Shown here piece by piece: positions 16,055-22,414 of a DNA stretch of 35,406 bases (its first letter is position 1; every line of letters starts with the position of its first letter). The position numbers and the translations under genes are program-made. Under the pieces are notes generated by a model. It did not search any database. It worked only from the letters and a program-made list of their open reading frames with translations, and had not been told where the DNA came from. Location of the stretch: positions 1 to 35,406 of the forward strand of contig NZ_JADNDZ010000015.1 of NCBI RefSeq assembly GCF_015552075.1, in the 5' to 3' direction. The stretch comes from Collinsella aerofaciens. GTDB lineage: Bacteria; Actinomycetota; Coriobacteriia; Coriobacteriales; Coriobacteriaceae.

Positions 16055-16072
16055 ATGAGTATGGATACTCAT
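16055..16072. promoter_or_regulatory. Perfect palindrome upstream of the permease gene
   Basis: ATGAGTAT and ATACTCAT are separated by 2 nt: a perfect 8-bp inverted repeat about 40 nt before the permease GTG. The 2-nt loop is too tight for a good RNA hairpin at full length, so a protein operator is at least as likely. Confidence 0.55.
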
Positions 16073-16075
16073 TAC

Positions 16076-16109
16076 AAGACCCGAGCGACATCGAGGCCGC
16101 CCGGGTCTT
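16076..16109 (-). other. Attenuator-like hairpin between binding protein and permease genes
   Basis: An 11-bp stem (16099-16109 with 16076-16086) has a 12-nt loop. Its only imperfect pair is G-U on the minus strand and A-C on the plus strand, so it acts in the operon mRNA. It is followed by GUAAUGAG rather than a U tract. Such hairpins after binding-protein genes commonly keep the binding protein in excess over the membrane parts. Confidence 0.65.
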
Positions 16110-16169
16110 TGTTTCAACTATGAGGACGTTGCCTTACGACCGACGCCCCACATATGACTCAAACGAGTC

Positions 16170-17783
16170 TTAGGCCTTGACGGTCGCGACGCCCCTGAAG
16201 GACATGCTCGTCGTGCCGATGCCCTTGAAGCCATCGAGGGCCTCGCCGTTGGGCGCGGTAGACGGATCGTCCCAGGAAGCGGAGACGGTCTTGACGTGGA
16301 CAACGGGGTACAGAACAGCGTTGTCGGCGATGATGTCGAAGCACTCGTTCCACTTCTTCTGCTGCTCGTCGCCCTCGGCGGCAAGAGCCTCGTCCATGAG
16401 ACCGTGGAGCTTCTCCCACTCAGCGGACTCCTTCCACGGGCAACGGGTCTGCATCCAGACGTTGTCGCCGTACCACCAGTTGAGCAGCAGGTCGGGGTCA
16501 GCGCCGAAGCAGGACGGATCGCCAGGGGCAAGGAGGATATCGTAGGCCTCGCCGCCGTCGATGGCAGCGTAGGTGGCCGGCGAGGTATCGGTCTGGATGG
16601 TCACCTCGAAGCCGAGAGCGTCGAGGTCGTTCTTGACCTGGGCGGCCATGCCCTTAATCTGCTCGTTGTCGGTGGTGCGCAGGGTGATGGCACCCGGGGT
16701 GATGCCGGACTCCTCGATGAGCTTCTTGGCCTTCTTGGCGTCGGTCTTGTACACCGTGGAAGCCTCATGATAGTTGGTGAAGCTCTTGGGCAGGTAGCAG
16801 CTGGCAGCGGTGGCAAGGCCGGCGAAGGTGTTGGTGATCATCTTCTCGGTGTCGAGCGCGTACATGACGGCCTGACGGACCTTGACGTTGTTCCAAGGCT
16901 CCTTGGCGACGTTGAACATGATGAAGCGGGTGCCGAAGCCCTGGACGTTGTCGATCTTGCAGCCAGCGCTCTCGAGCTGGTCGACGGCGTCAGCGGTGAC
17001 GAGCTCCATAACGAGCGTGGAGCCTTCCTGCTGGGCGGTAACGCGAGCGGTGGGGTCGGTCAGGATGCTGTACTGGATCTTCTTATCCTCGGCAGCATAC
17101 TCACCGTTGTACTCGGGGTTGGGAACCAGGGTGATCTCGGTATCGGAGATAGAGTCGTACATCCAGGGGCCGGAACCGATCGGCTGCTTGGCGCGATCCT
17201 CCTCGGACTGAGTAGCCGGGGTAACACGGATGATGGCCAGACGATCCTTGAGCAGGGAGAAGTTGGGGACCTTGGTCTTGACCGTTACAGTGCTGGCATC
17301 CTTGGCCTCGATGGACTCGAAGGGCTGGAAGAACGGAGCATAGGTAGCGGAAGCAGCGCAAGCGGTGTAGGAAGCGACGACGTCGTCAGCAGTGACCTCG
17401 GTACCATCGGAGAACTTGGCGCCCTTGCGGATGGTGACCTCGAAGGTAGTGTCGTCCACGGACTTGGGATCGTCGGTGGCGAGCTCGTTGAAGGTGCTGT
17501 AGTCGTGGTAATCGATGCCGTAGAGACCCTCGACGACGTGCCAGTTAGCACCCAGGCCCACAGCGGAGCCGGTGCTGGCGGGATCGAAGCTGGACGGAGC
17601 GTAAGCGGAACCAGCGGTAATCACACCGCCGCCACGGTTGGCGGAATCGGCGGAACCGGAAGCGGAACCCTCGTCGTTGGAGCTGCCACCGCAGCCGGTG
17701 AGACCAAGCCCTGCGACAGCAGCGACGCTGCCGGTGAGGCCGAGGAACGAACGCCTGGACATACCCTTGTTGATGATGGCCAT
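16170..17783 (-). CDS. ABC transporter substrate-binding lipoprotein, SBP_bac_5 family (SatA-like)
   Basis: A 537-residue extracytoplasmic binding protein. The N-terminus has a twin-arginine motif SRRSFLGLTG and then a lipobox LTGC (Cys near residue 30), so it is probably a Tat-exported lipoprotein anchored in the membrane. After a Gly/Ser-rich linker the mature part shows the SBP_bac_5 pattern: FDPASTGSAVG, GLYGIDYHDYSTFNELATD, TFEVTIRKGAKFSDGTEVTADDVVASY, and IGSGPWMYD. This family binds peptides but also sialic acid in the Sat/Sia transporters. The ligand is inferred from the operon. ATG 17783 has AGGAGA 4-5 nt upstream and gives a proper signal peptide. First gene of the block, with a 365-bp control region upstream. 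Confidence 0.92.
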   Translation of the reverse strand: MAIINKGMSRRSFLGLTGSVAAVAGLGLTGCGGSSNDEGSASGSADSANRGGGVITAGSAYAPSSFDPASTGSAVGLGANWHVVEGLYGIDYHDYSTFNELATDDPKSVDDTTFEVTIRKGAKFSDGTEVTADDVVASYTACAASATYAPFFQPFESIEAKDASTVTVKTKVPNFSLLKDRLAIIRVTPATQSEEDRAKQPIGSGPWMYDSISDTEITLVPNPEYNGEYAAEDKKIQYSILTDPTARVTAQQEGSTLVMELVTADAVDQLESAGCKIDNVQGFGTRFIMFNVAKEPWNNVKVRQAVMYALDTEKMITNTFAGLATAASCYLPKSFTNYHEASTVYKTDAKKAKKLIEESGITPGAITLRTTDNEQIKGMAAQVKNDLDALGFEVTIQTDTSPATYAAIDGGEAYDILLAPGDPSCFGADPDLLLNWWYGDNVWMQTRCPWKESAEWEKLHGLMDEALAAEGDEQQKKWNECFDIIADNAVLYPVVHVKTVSASWDDPSTAPNGEALDGFKGIGTTSMSFRGVATVKA

Positions 17784-17919
17784 GTCTTCTCCTATCAATA
17801 GAGAATCTTACCCGGGAGCACCTAGACTTGCCCCCGCGCAACTTGCGGACGATATATACCTTACCTACCGACGAACCCAACTGAGGTGCCGCGCTCGGCG
17901 ACCGATACATACATACGTT

Positions 17920-17942
17920 TGAACGGTATTTACTACCGTTCA
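17920..17942. promoter_or_regulatory. Perfect 8-7-8 operator-like inverted repeat before the transporter operon
   Basis: TGAACGGT, spacer ATTTACT, ACCGTTCA. It covers the place where a -10 box would lie for the TTGTCA box at 17953-17958 (17-nt spacing, weak TAGTAA at 17930-17935), so a bound protein would block that promoter. The binding factor is not encoded in the window. Confidence 0.6.
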
Positions 17943-18007
17943 CCGAATTCATTGACAAACGATTCGCCAGACAGTATGTATCGACGAGGTGAGATATCAG
18001 TCATCGT

Positions 18008-18030
18008 CAACCCGCAGGATAGCAGGGTTG
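18008..18030. promoter_or_regulatory. Stem-loop in the sat/nan control region
   Basis: CAACCC (18008-18013) and GGGTTG (18025-18030) pair, with inner GC/GC pairs. The minus-strand TGCTAT (18024-18019), a possible -10 for the TTGACT box at 18048-18043, lies inside it. Confidence 0.4.
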
Positions 18031-18046
18031 TTCACCATGGCTAGTC

Positions 18047-18054
18047 AAACGTTT
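18047..18054. promoter_or_regulatory. LacI-like AAACGTTT palindrome overlapping a -35-like box
   Basis: A perfect 8-bp CG-centred palindrome. On the minus strand its edge runs into TTGACT (18048-18043), followed after 18 nt by TGCTAT. The same core in longer form lies upstream of gap (5340-5353). Confidence 0.42.
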
Positions 18055-18095
18055 TAGCGTTAATAAAACCCGAAATCGACAGGTAATCGCCGCGA

Positions 18096-18123
18096 AATAA
18101 ATGATTGAAAATCGGCCAATCAT
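18096..18123 (-). terminator. Possible weak terminator of ybaK-murJ-uvrC
   Basis: ATGATTG (18117-18123, read on minus) pairs with CAATCAT (18101-18107), has a 9-nt loop and is followed by UUAUUU. It lies 26 nt after the uvrC stop. The stem is AU-rich and short, so termination may be partial. Confidence 0.4.
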
Positions 18124-18148
18124 GTATATCAGTTGTTTAGAAGCACGT

Positions 18149-20095
18149 TTAGTTTTCGGAACGGTTGGCCGATGCCTGGGCGCGTTCGGCATTCCATGCA
18201 ACAAGTGCCTCGTGGACCGCTTTGGCGACATCGGCCGGAACGCCTCGAACTTCCGCGATCTCTTGCTCGCTCGCCGCGCGCAAACGCTTCATCGAGCCAA
18301 AATGGCGCATAAGGGCACGTTTTCTGGTGGGTCCCACGCCTGGAACGTCATCGAGTACCGAAACCGTCATGGCTTTATCGCGCAATTCGCGATGGAACGT
18401 GATGGCAAAACGGTGCGATTCATCGCGCACCTGTTTGATTAGATAGAGCGACGCGGACCCGGTCGGAAGCACGACTGGAGTCTCGTCCCAAGGCACGAAA
18501 ACCTCCTCATCGGCCTTTGCCAAGCCACAAACTGGTATATCGAGCCCAAGAGCCTCAAGTTGCTTGATCGCAGCGGTCAATTGCGGCTTACCGCCATCGA
18601 CAACGAGCAAATCGGGGCGCGATCCAAAGCGCTCGTCGGCCATGCGCTCGGGAGCATAGCGTCGTCCCAAAACCTCGGACATCGACACGAAGTCGTTTGC
18701 CTCGTCCAATTCGGCCTGAATTTTAAAACGACGGTACTGGCTCTTGTCGGCGCGTCCGTTGGTAAACACCACCATCGAGGCGACGGTAAAGGTTCCGTGC
18801 AGCGTCGAGATATCGAAGCACTCGATACGCATCGGCGGCGCTGGCAGCGCCAGCGCGCTTTCGAGCTCCAGGAGCGCCTGATTGGTGCGGTCGTCAGCGT
18901 ACCCCGTTCGCATCATGTAGCGCATGAGGGCATGGCGCGCATTTTTGGATGCCATATCGAGCAAACGGTGCTTTTCGCCACGCTGCGGCCTATGGAGATG
19001 GCAGGAACGCTCGCGCTTGCCCGCAAGCCATTCCCCCAGCGCCTCCGCATCCTCAAGCTCGACGGAAAGGTTGACCTCAGCTGGAATATCAGCCGTCTCG
19101 TCGTAATAGCGCTTAAGAAAGCCCGACTGGAGCTCTTCCTCGTCAACATCAAGACCCTTGTCGAGAATGAACTCGCAGGTGCGAACTGTTCGGCCCTCGC
19201 GAACGACGAAGACGCAAGCGGCGGAGATGGTCTCCTCGCGATAGAACCCGATGACATCGATATCGACACTGGAGGGAAAAACGACTTGCTGACGATCGTC
19301 CAGACCCCTGATGACCTCCAAACGACGTTTGACGCGTGCCGCGCGCTCAAAGTCGAGCGCCTCGGCGGCATCCGTCATCTCGGAGGTCAGCTCATCGACG
19401 ACATCCTTGCGATGGCCCGACAAAAAGCGCTCGACACGCTTGACGTTCTTGGCATAGTCTGCCGGGGAAATCGCGCCGACACACGCACCCGGGCCGCGCC
19501 CGACATGGTAGTCAAAGCAGGGACGCCCGTTTTGCGCGCAAATCATATTGACGATGTCTTCCTCGCCCTTGTGGGACTCAACGATACGGCGACAACGACG
19601 CCACTCCGCACAGGATGCGGAGCAGATGGGAATAACCTTGCGCAGCGTATCTATCGTCTCACGTGCCGCACGGCTATCGGTATAGGGTCCAAAATAGCGC
19701 GTTCCCGGCTTATGACGCTCACGCGTGTATTTGATCGCGGGATACAGGTCGCCCTTTGTAATGGCGATAAAGGGGTAGCTCTTGTCATCCTTGAGGTCGA
19801 CGTTAAAGTACGGATGGTACTGGCCGATCAGGTTGCGCTCGAGTACAAGCGCCTCATGCTCGGTTTCGACAACGATGTAGTCAAAGCTCGCCACCAGCTG
19901 CATCATCAGCGGGATCTTTTGACGCTCATCCTGCAGTGTCACGTATTGACGCATGCGGGCGCGCAGGTTTTTCGCCTTGCCCACGTAGATGACATCGCCC
20001 TTGGCATCCTTCCAAAGGTAGCATCCGGGCTGTGTGGGAACGCGCGAAACCTGCTCGGCAAGCGTTGGTATGTTGTCGTGACAGGCCACGCGCAC
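18149..20095 (-). CDS. uvrC: Excinuclease ABC subunit C
   Basis: Makes the dual incisions in nucleotide excision repair. The 648 residues have the expected order: GIY-YIG nuclease (PGCYLWKDAKGDVIYVGKAKNL near residue 23), a Cys-rich stretch, a UVR motif for UvrB contact (DAAEALDFERAARVKRRLEVI), the RNase H-like nuclease with catalytic Asp in ECFDISTLHGTFTVASMVVF, and a C-terminal double helix-hairpin-helix (LDDVPGVGPTRKRALMRHFGS). FDIS replaces the more common FDNS next to the catalytic Asp, a conservative change. The start is taken as GTG 20095, directly abutting the murJ stop. GTG 20089 is an alternative. It is the last gene of ybaK-murJ-uvrC. Confidence 0.95.
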   Translation of the reverse strand: MRVACHDNIPTLAEQVSRVPTQPGCYLWKDAKGDVIYVGKAKNLRARMRQYVTLQDERQKIPLMMQLVASFDYIVVETEHEALVLERNLIGQYHPYFNVDLKDDKSYPFIAITKGDLYPAIKYTRERHKPGTRYFGPYTDSRAARETIDTLRKVIPICSASCAEWRRCRRIVESHKGEEDIVNMICAQNGRPCFDYHVGRGPGACVGAISPADYAKNVKRVERFLSGHRKDVVDELTSEMTDAAEALDFERAARVKRRLEVIRGLDDRQQVVFPSSVDIDVIGFYREETISAACVFVVREGRTVRTCEFILDKGLDVDEEELQSGFLKRYYDETADIPAEVNLSVELEDAEALGEWLAGKRERSCHLHRPQRGEKHRLLDMASKNARHALMRYMMRTGYADDRTNQALLELESALALPAPPMRIECFDISTLHGTFTVASMVVFTNGRADKSQYRRFKIQAELDEANDFVSMSEVLGRRYAPERMADERFGSRPDLLVVDGGKPQLTAAIKQLEALGLDIPVCGLAKADEEVFVPWDETPVVLPTGSASLYLIKQVRDESHRFAITFHRELRDKAMTVSVLDDVPGVGPTRKRALMRHFGSMKRLRAASEQEIAEVRGVPADVAKAVHEALVAWNAERAQASANRSEN

Positions 20096-21778
20096 CTACT
20101 TGCGACGAAGCAGCGCCGAGACCTCGGGCATCTTAAGGACGACGGCAAGGCCAAAGGTAACAACAAGCGAGGCGACACCCGCAACGCAAACGTAGCCAAG
20201 AGTAATCAGAATCGAGCCGCCAAGTGCCCCGACAAAGTGTTCAAGCGCCCACATGACGCCGGCGCCTGCGGCAGCACCTAGGCCACCGAGCAAAAGGCCA
20301 AAGAAACCGCCATGTAGGATAGATTTGACCTGAAGGCCACGCAGGCGACGACGCAGCCACCACAGCGAACAGCCGACCAAGATCACGTAGTCGACGACAT
20401 ACGAAAGCGCGATTGCCGGCATACCGAAGCCCAGCACAACGCCAAACAGCAGAACCGAGCCGGCCTGGCCGATGGCGGAATACAGGCAATAGCGGCTATA
20501 GGGCTTCATGTCGAGCAAGGCAGAGAAGCTCTTCTGCATCAACACGACCACGCCGTAGAGCGGCAGCGAGAGCGCCAGGTAGACAAGGTACTCGGACACC
20601 AGAGCCACGCCGGATTCATCGAACTTGCCAGCACAGTAGATCATATTGAGCGGACGTGCGAAGACAATCAGGTACAGTGCGAACGGAATCAGGAAGAACA
20701 GCATCTGGGCGACGCCACGCGAAATGCCCGTGCGAACGCTGTCGTAATCCTTCTCCTGTGCGTCATGAGAGAGCTCGGTATAGAGCGCCGTCGAAAGCGA
20801 GGCGGCAATCAGCGCGTAGGGCAGCGTGTACCACAGGCGCGCATAGGCGATGACGGAAGGACCCGTCTCGGGCTGGACCACCAGCGCGGCAGCGTTGGTG
20901 ATAGAAGTCGAGACAAACATGCACACCGTGGCGAGCAGCGTCGGGATACCGAGCGCAATCGTCTGGCGCAGCGCGGGGTCCTTAAAGTCGATATGGATAT
21001 GGGGATGCACGCCGTGCTTGCCAAGCGCGGGAATCTGACATGCCATCTGAACAAAGACACCGAGGGTCGTACCGGCCGCAATCAAGATGATGCCGGCACG
21101 TTCGCCAAACTGTGCGGACACGGGCGCAAAACCCATAAAGCTCGCAATGACGATCACATTGTTGAGGACCGGGGCAAACGTCGACCAGAAGTAGTCGCGG
21201 TGTGCGTTGAGAACGCCCGAGAACACCGAGCCCAAACCATAAAACAGAATCTGGATGGCAAAGAAACGGAACATGAACGCAGCGGTATCCATGCTGCCAC
21301 CGTCACCCGAAAGGAACGATTGCGTCCAGATAAAGCCCGGGGCGAACACGGTCCCCAGCAACGAAATGCCACCCAGCACTAAAAGCAGAATGCCGAGCAG
21401 GTTGCCCACGTACTCGTTCGAGGCCTCGCGACCCTGCTCACGCCTCACGCCCATGTACACGGGCAAAAACGCCGTCACGAGCATGCCGCCCATCACGAGT
21501 TCGTAGAGCATATTGGGCAGGTTGTTGGCGACCTGATAGGAGGACGAGAGCAGCGACATGCCGATAGCGGCCGCCATTGCCCACGTGCGGATAAAACCGG
21601 TGACGCGAGACACGATAGTCAGGATGGTCATAAGCCCGGCAGAACGACCAACCGTGGAGTAGTCCGACGAGCCCATGTCGTCAGTGTCATCTCGCGACGA
21701 AGAAGCTTCGGATGAGGGTGTCTGAGGCGCAGATTCTTTTGCAAAATGAGCTCCGCGCTTCAATTCTTCCTGCGGCAT
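20096..21778 (-). CDS. murJ: Lipid II flippase MurJ / MVIN family
   Basis: A 560-residue membrane protein of the MOP exporter superfamily that moves lipid II across the membrane for peptidoglycan synthesis. After a hydrophilic, Ser/Asp-rich N-terminal tail of about 45 residues come the conserved MTILTIVSRVTGFIRTWAMAAAIG, the motif ANNLPNMLYELVMGGMLVTAFLPVY, and about 14 hydrophobic segments. The N-terminal tail is longer than in E. coli MurJ. ATG 21778 follows the ybaK stop by 3 nt with AGAGGA upstream, and uvrC begins immediately after its stop, so three genes form one transcript. Other MVIN-type flippases cannot be excluded strictly, but this is the usual cell-wall copy by sequence. Confidence 0.9.
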   Translation of the reverse strand: MPQEELKRGAHFAKESAPQTPSSEASSSRDDTDDMGSSDYSTVGRSAGLMTILTIVSRVTGFIRTWAMAAAIGMSLLSSSYQVANNLPNMLYELVMGGMLVTAFLPVYMGVRREQGREASNEYVGNLLGILLLVLGGISLLGTVFAPGFIWTQSFLSGDGGSMDTAAFMFRFFAIQILFYGLGSVFSGVLNAHRDYFWSTFAPVLNNVIVIASFMGFAPVSAQFGERAGIILIAAGTTLGVFVQMACQIPALGKHGVHPHIHIDFKDPALRQTIALGIPTLLATVCMFVSTSITNAAALVVQPETGPSVIAYARLWYTLPYALIAASLSTALYTELSHDAQEKDYDSVRTGISRGVAQMLFFLIPFALYLIVFARPLNMIYCAGKFDESGVALVSEYLVYLALSLPLYGVVVLMQKSFSALLDMKPYSRYCLYSAIGQAGSVLLFGVVLGFGMPAIALSYVVDYVILVGCSLWWLRRRLRGLQVKSILHGGFFGLLLGGLGAAAGAGVMWALEHFVGALGGSILITLGYVCVAGVASLVVTFGLAVVLKMPEVSALLRRK

Positions 21779-21781
21779 CGC

Positions 21782-22282
21782 TCAGTCCTCTCTCGTAATC
21801 GCGGCAACCGTCGCCCCGCAAAATGCAATTAAATCATCGGGTGCAAGCTCGAGCTGATAACCACGCTTGCCTCCCGAAATAAAAATGGTATCCCAAAGGA
21901 CGCATGTCTCATCAATGAGCGTCCGGTAGCGTTTTTTCATACCGACCGGGCTGCAGCCGCCGCGAACGTAGCCAGTCGCCGCAAGCAAATCCTTCACATG
22001 CATCATGGCCAAGGACTTCTCCCCCGCGGCACGCGCGGCGGACTTTAGATCGAGCTCGTCGGCAACAGGGATGCAGCACACGACATAGTCGTTGGACGGT
22101 GTCACGCAGACCAAAGTCTTAAATCCTTGACCGGGCTCCTCGCCAAGCTGCTCCGAAATCGCGACCCCCAGGCCCACCGACTCATCACCATCGTCTTCGT
22201 ACGTATGTAGAACATAGGAAATGCCGGCGCTTTCCAGCTCGCGCATCGCATTGGTTTTTGGCGTCTTTACAGCCTTTGCCAT
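21782..22282 (-). CDS. ybaK: YbaK/EbsC-type Cys-tRNA(Pro) deacylase
   Basis: Trans-editing enzyme that hydrolyses mischarged Cys-tRNA(Pro). The 166 residues fit the family: MRELESAGISYVLHTYE at the N-terminus, LGEEPGQGFKTLVCV, CCIPVADELDLKSAARAAGEKSLAMM, the loop GYVRGGCSPVGMKKRY with the conserved GxxSPxG, and a C-terminal ISGGKRGYQLELAPDDLI. ATG 22282 is preferred over an upstream in-frame start because GGAAAGG lies 7 nt before it and MAKAVKTPKTNAM is a normal beginning. It heads the ybaK-murJ-uvrC transcript. No convincing promoter was identified in the 130 bp between it and uvrA. Confidence 0.92.
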   Translation of the reverse strand: MAKAVKTPKTNAMRELESAGISYVLHTYEDDGDESVGLGVAISEQLGEEPGQGFKTLVCVTPSNDYVVCCIPVADELDLKSAARAAGEKSLAMMHVKDLLAATGYVRGGCSPVGMKKRYRTLIDETCVLWDTIFISGGKRGYQLELAPDDLIAFCGATVAAITRED

Positions 22283-22363
22283 GACATATCCTTTCCCTCG
22301 CATTCGGACGTAAAGATTAAGTATATGTCCAATTCGGCTGCATACGTCACTTCGACACAGCAA

Positions 22364-22394
22364 GCGCCATCGAATCACAAGGAGTCGATGGCGC
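22364..22394 (-). terminator. Probable terminator of uvrA
   Basis: A perfect 10-bp inverted repeat GCGCCATCGA (22364-22373) / TCGATGGCGC (22385-22394) with an 11-nt loop lies 21 nt after the uvrA stop. The minus-strand tail UUGCUGUG is U-poor, so it may be only a partial terminator. Confidence 0.55.
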
Positions 22395-22414
22395 CCATAA
22401 ACTGAATCGCCTAT

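Larger units (their letters stand above)
17784..18148 (-). promoter_or_regulatory. Non-coding control region of the sat/nan operon (365 bp)
   Basis: No gene is seen here. It contains, from uvrC towards the binding-protein gene: an AU-rich terminator-like hairpin (18096-18123), a LacI-like core (18047-18054) overlapping a TTGACT -35-like box, a stem-loop (18008-18030), a TTGTCA -35-like box (17953-17958) before a perfect operator-like repeat (17920-17942), the inverted pair CGATACATAC (17902-17911) / GTATGTATCG (17974-17983), and a TATATA hexamer (17852-17857). Confidence 0.75.
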
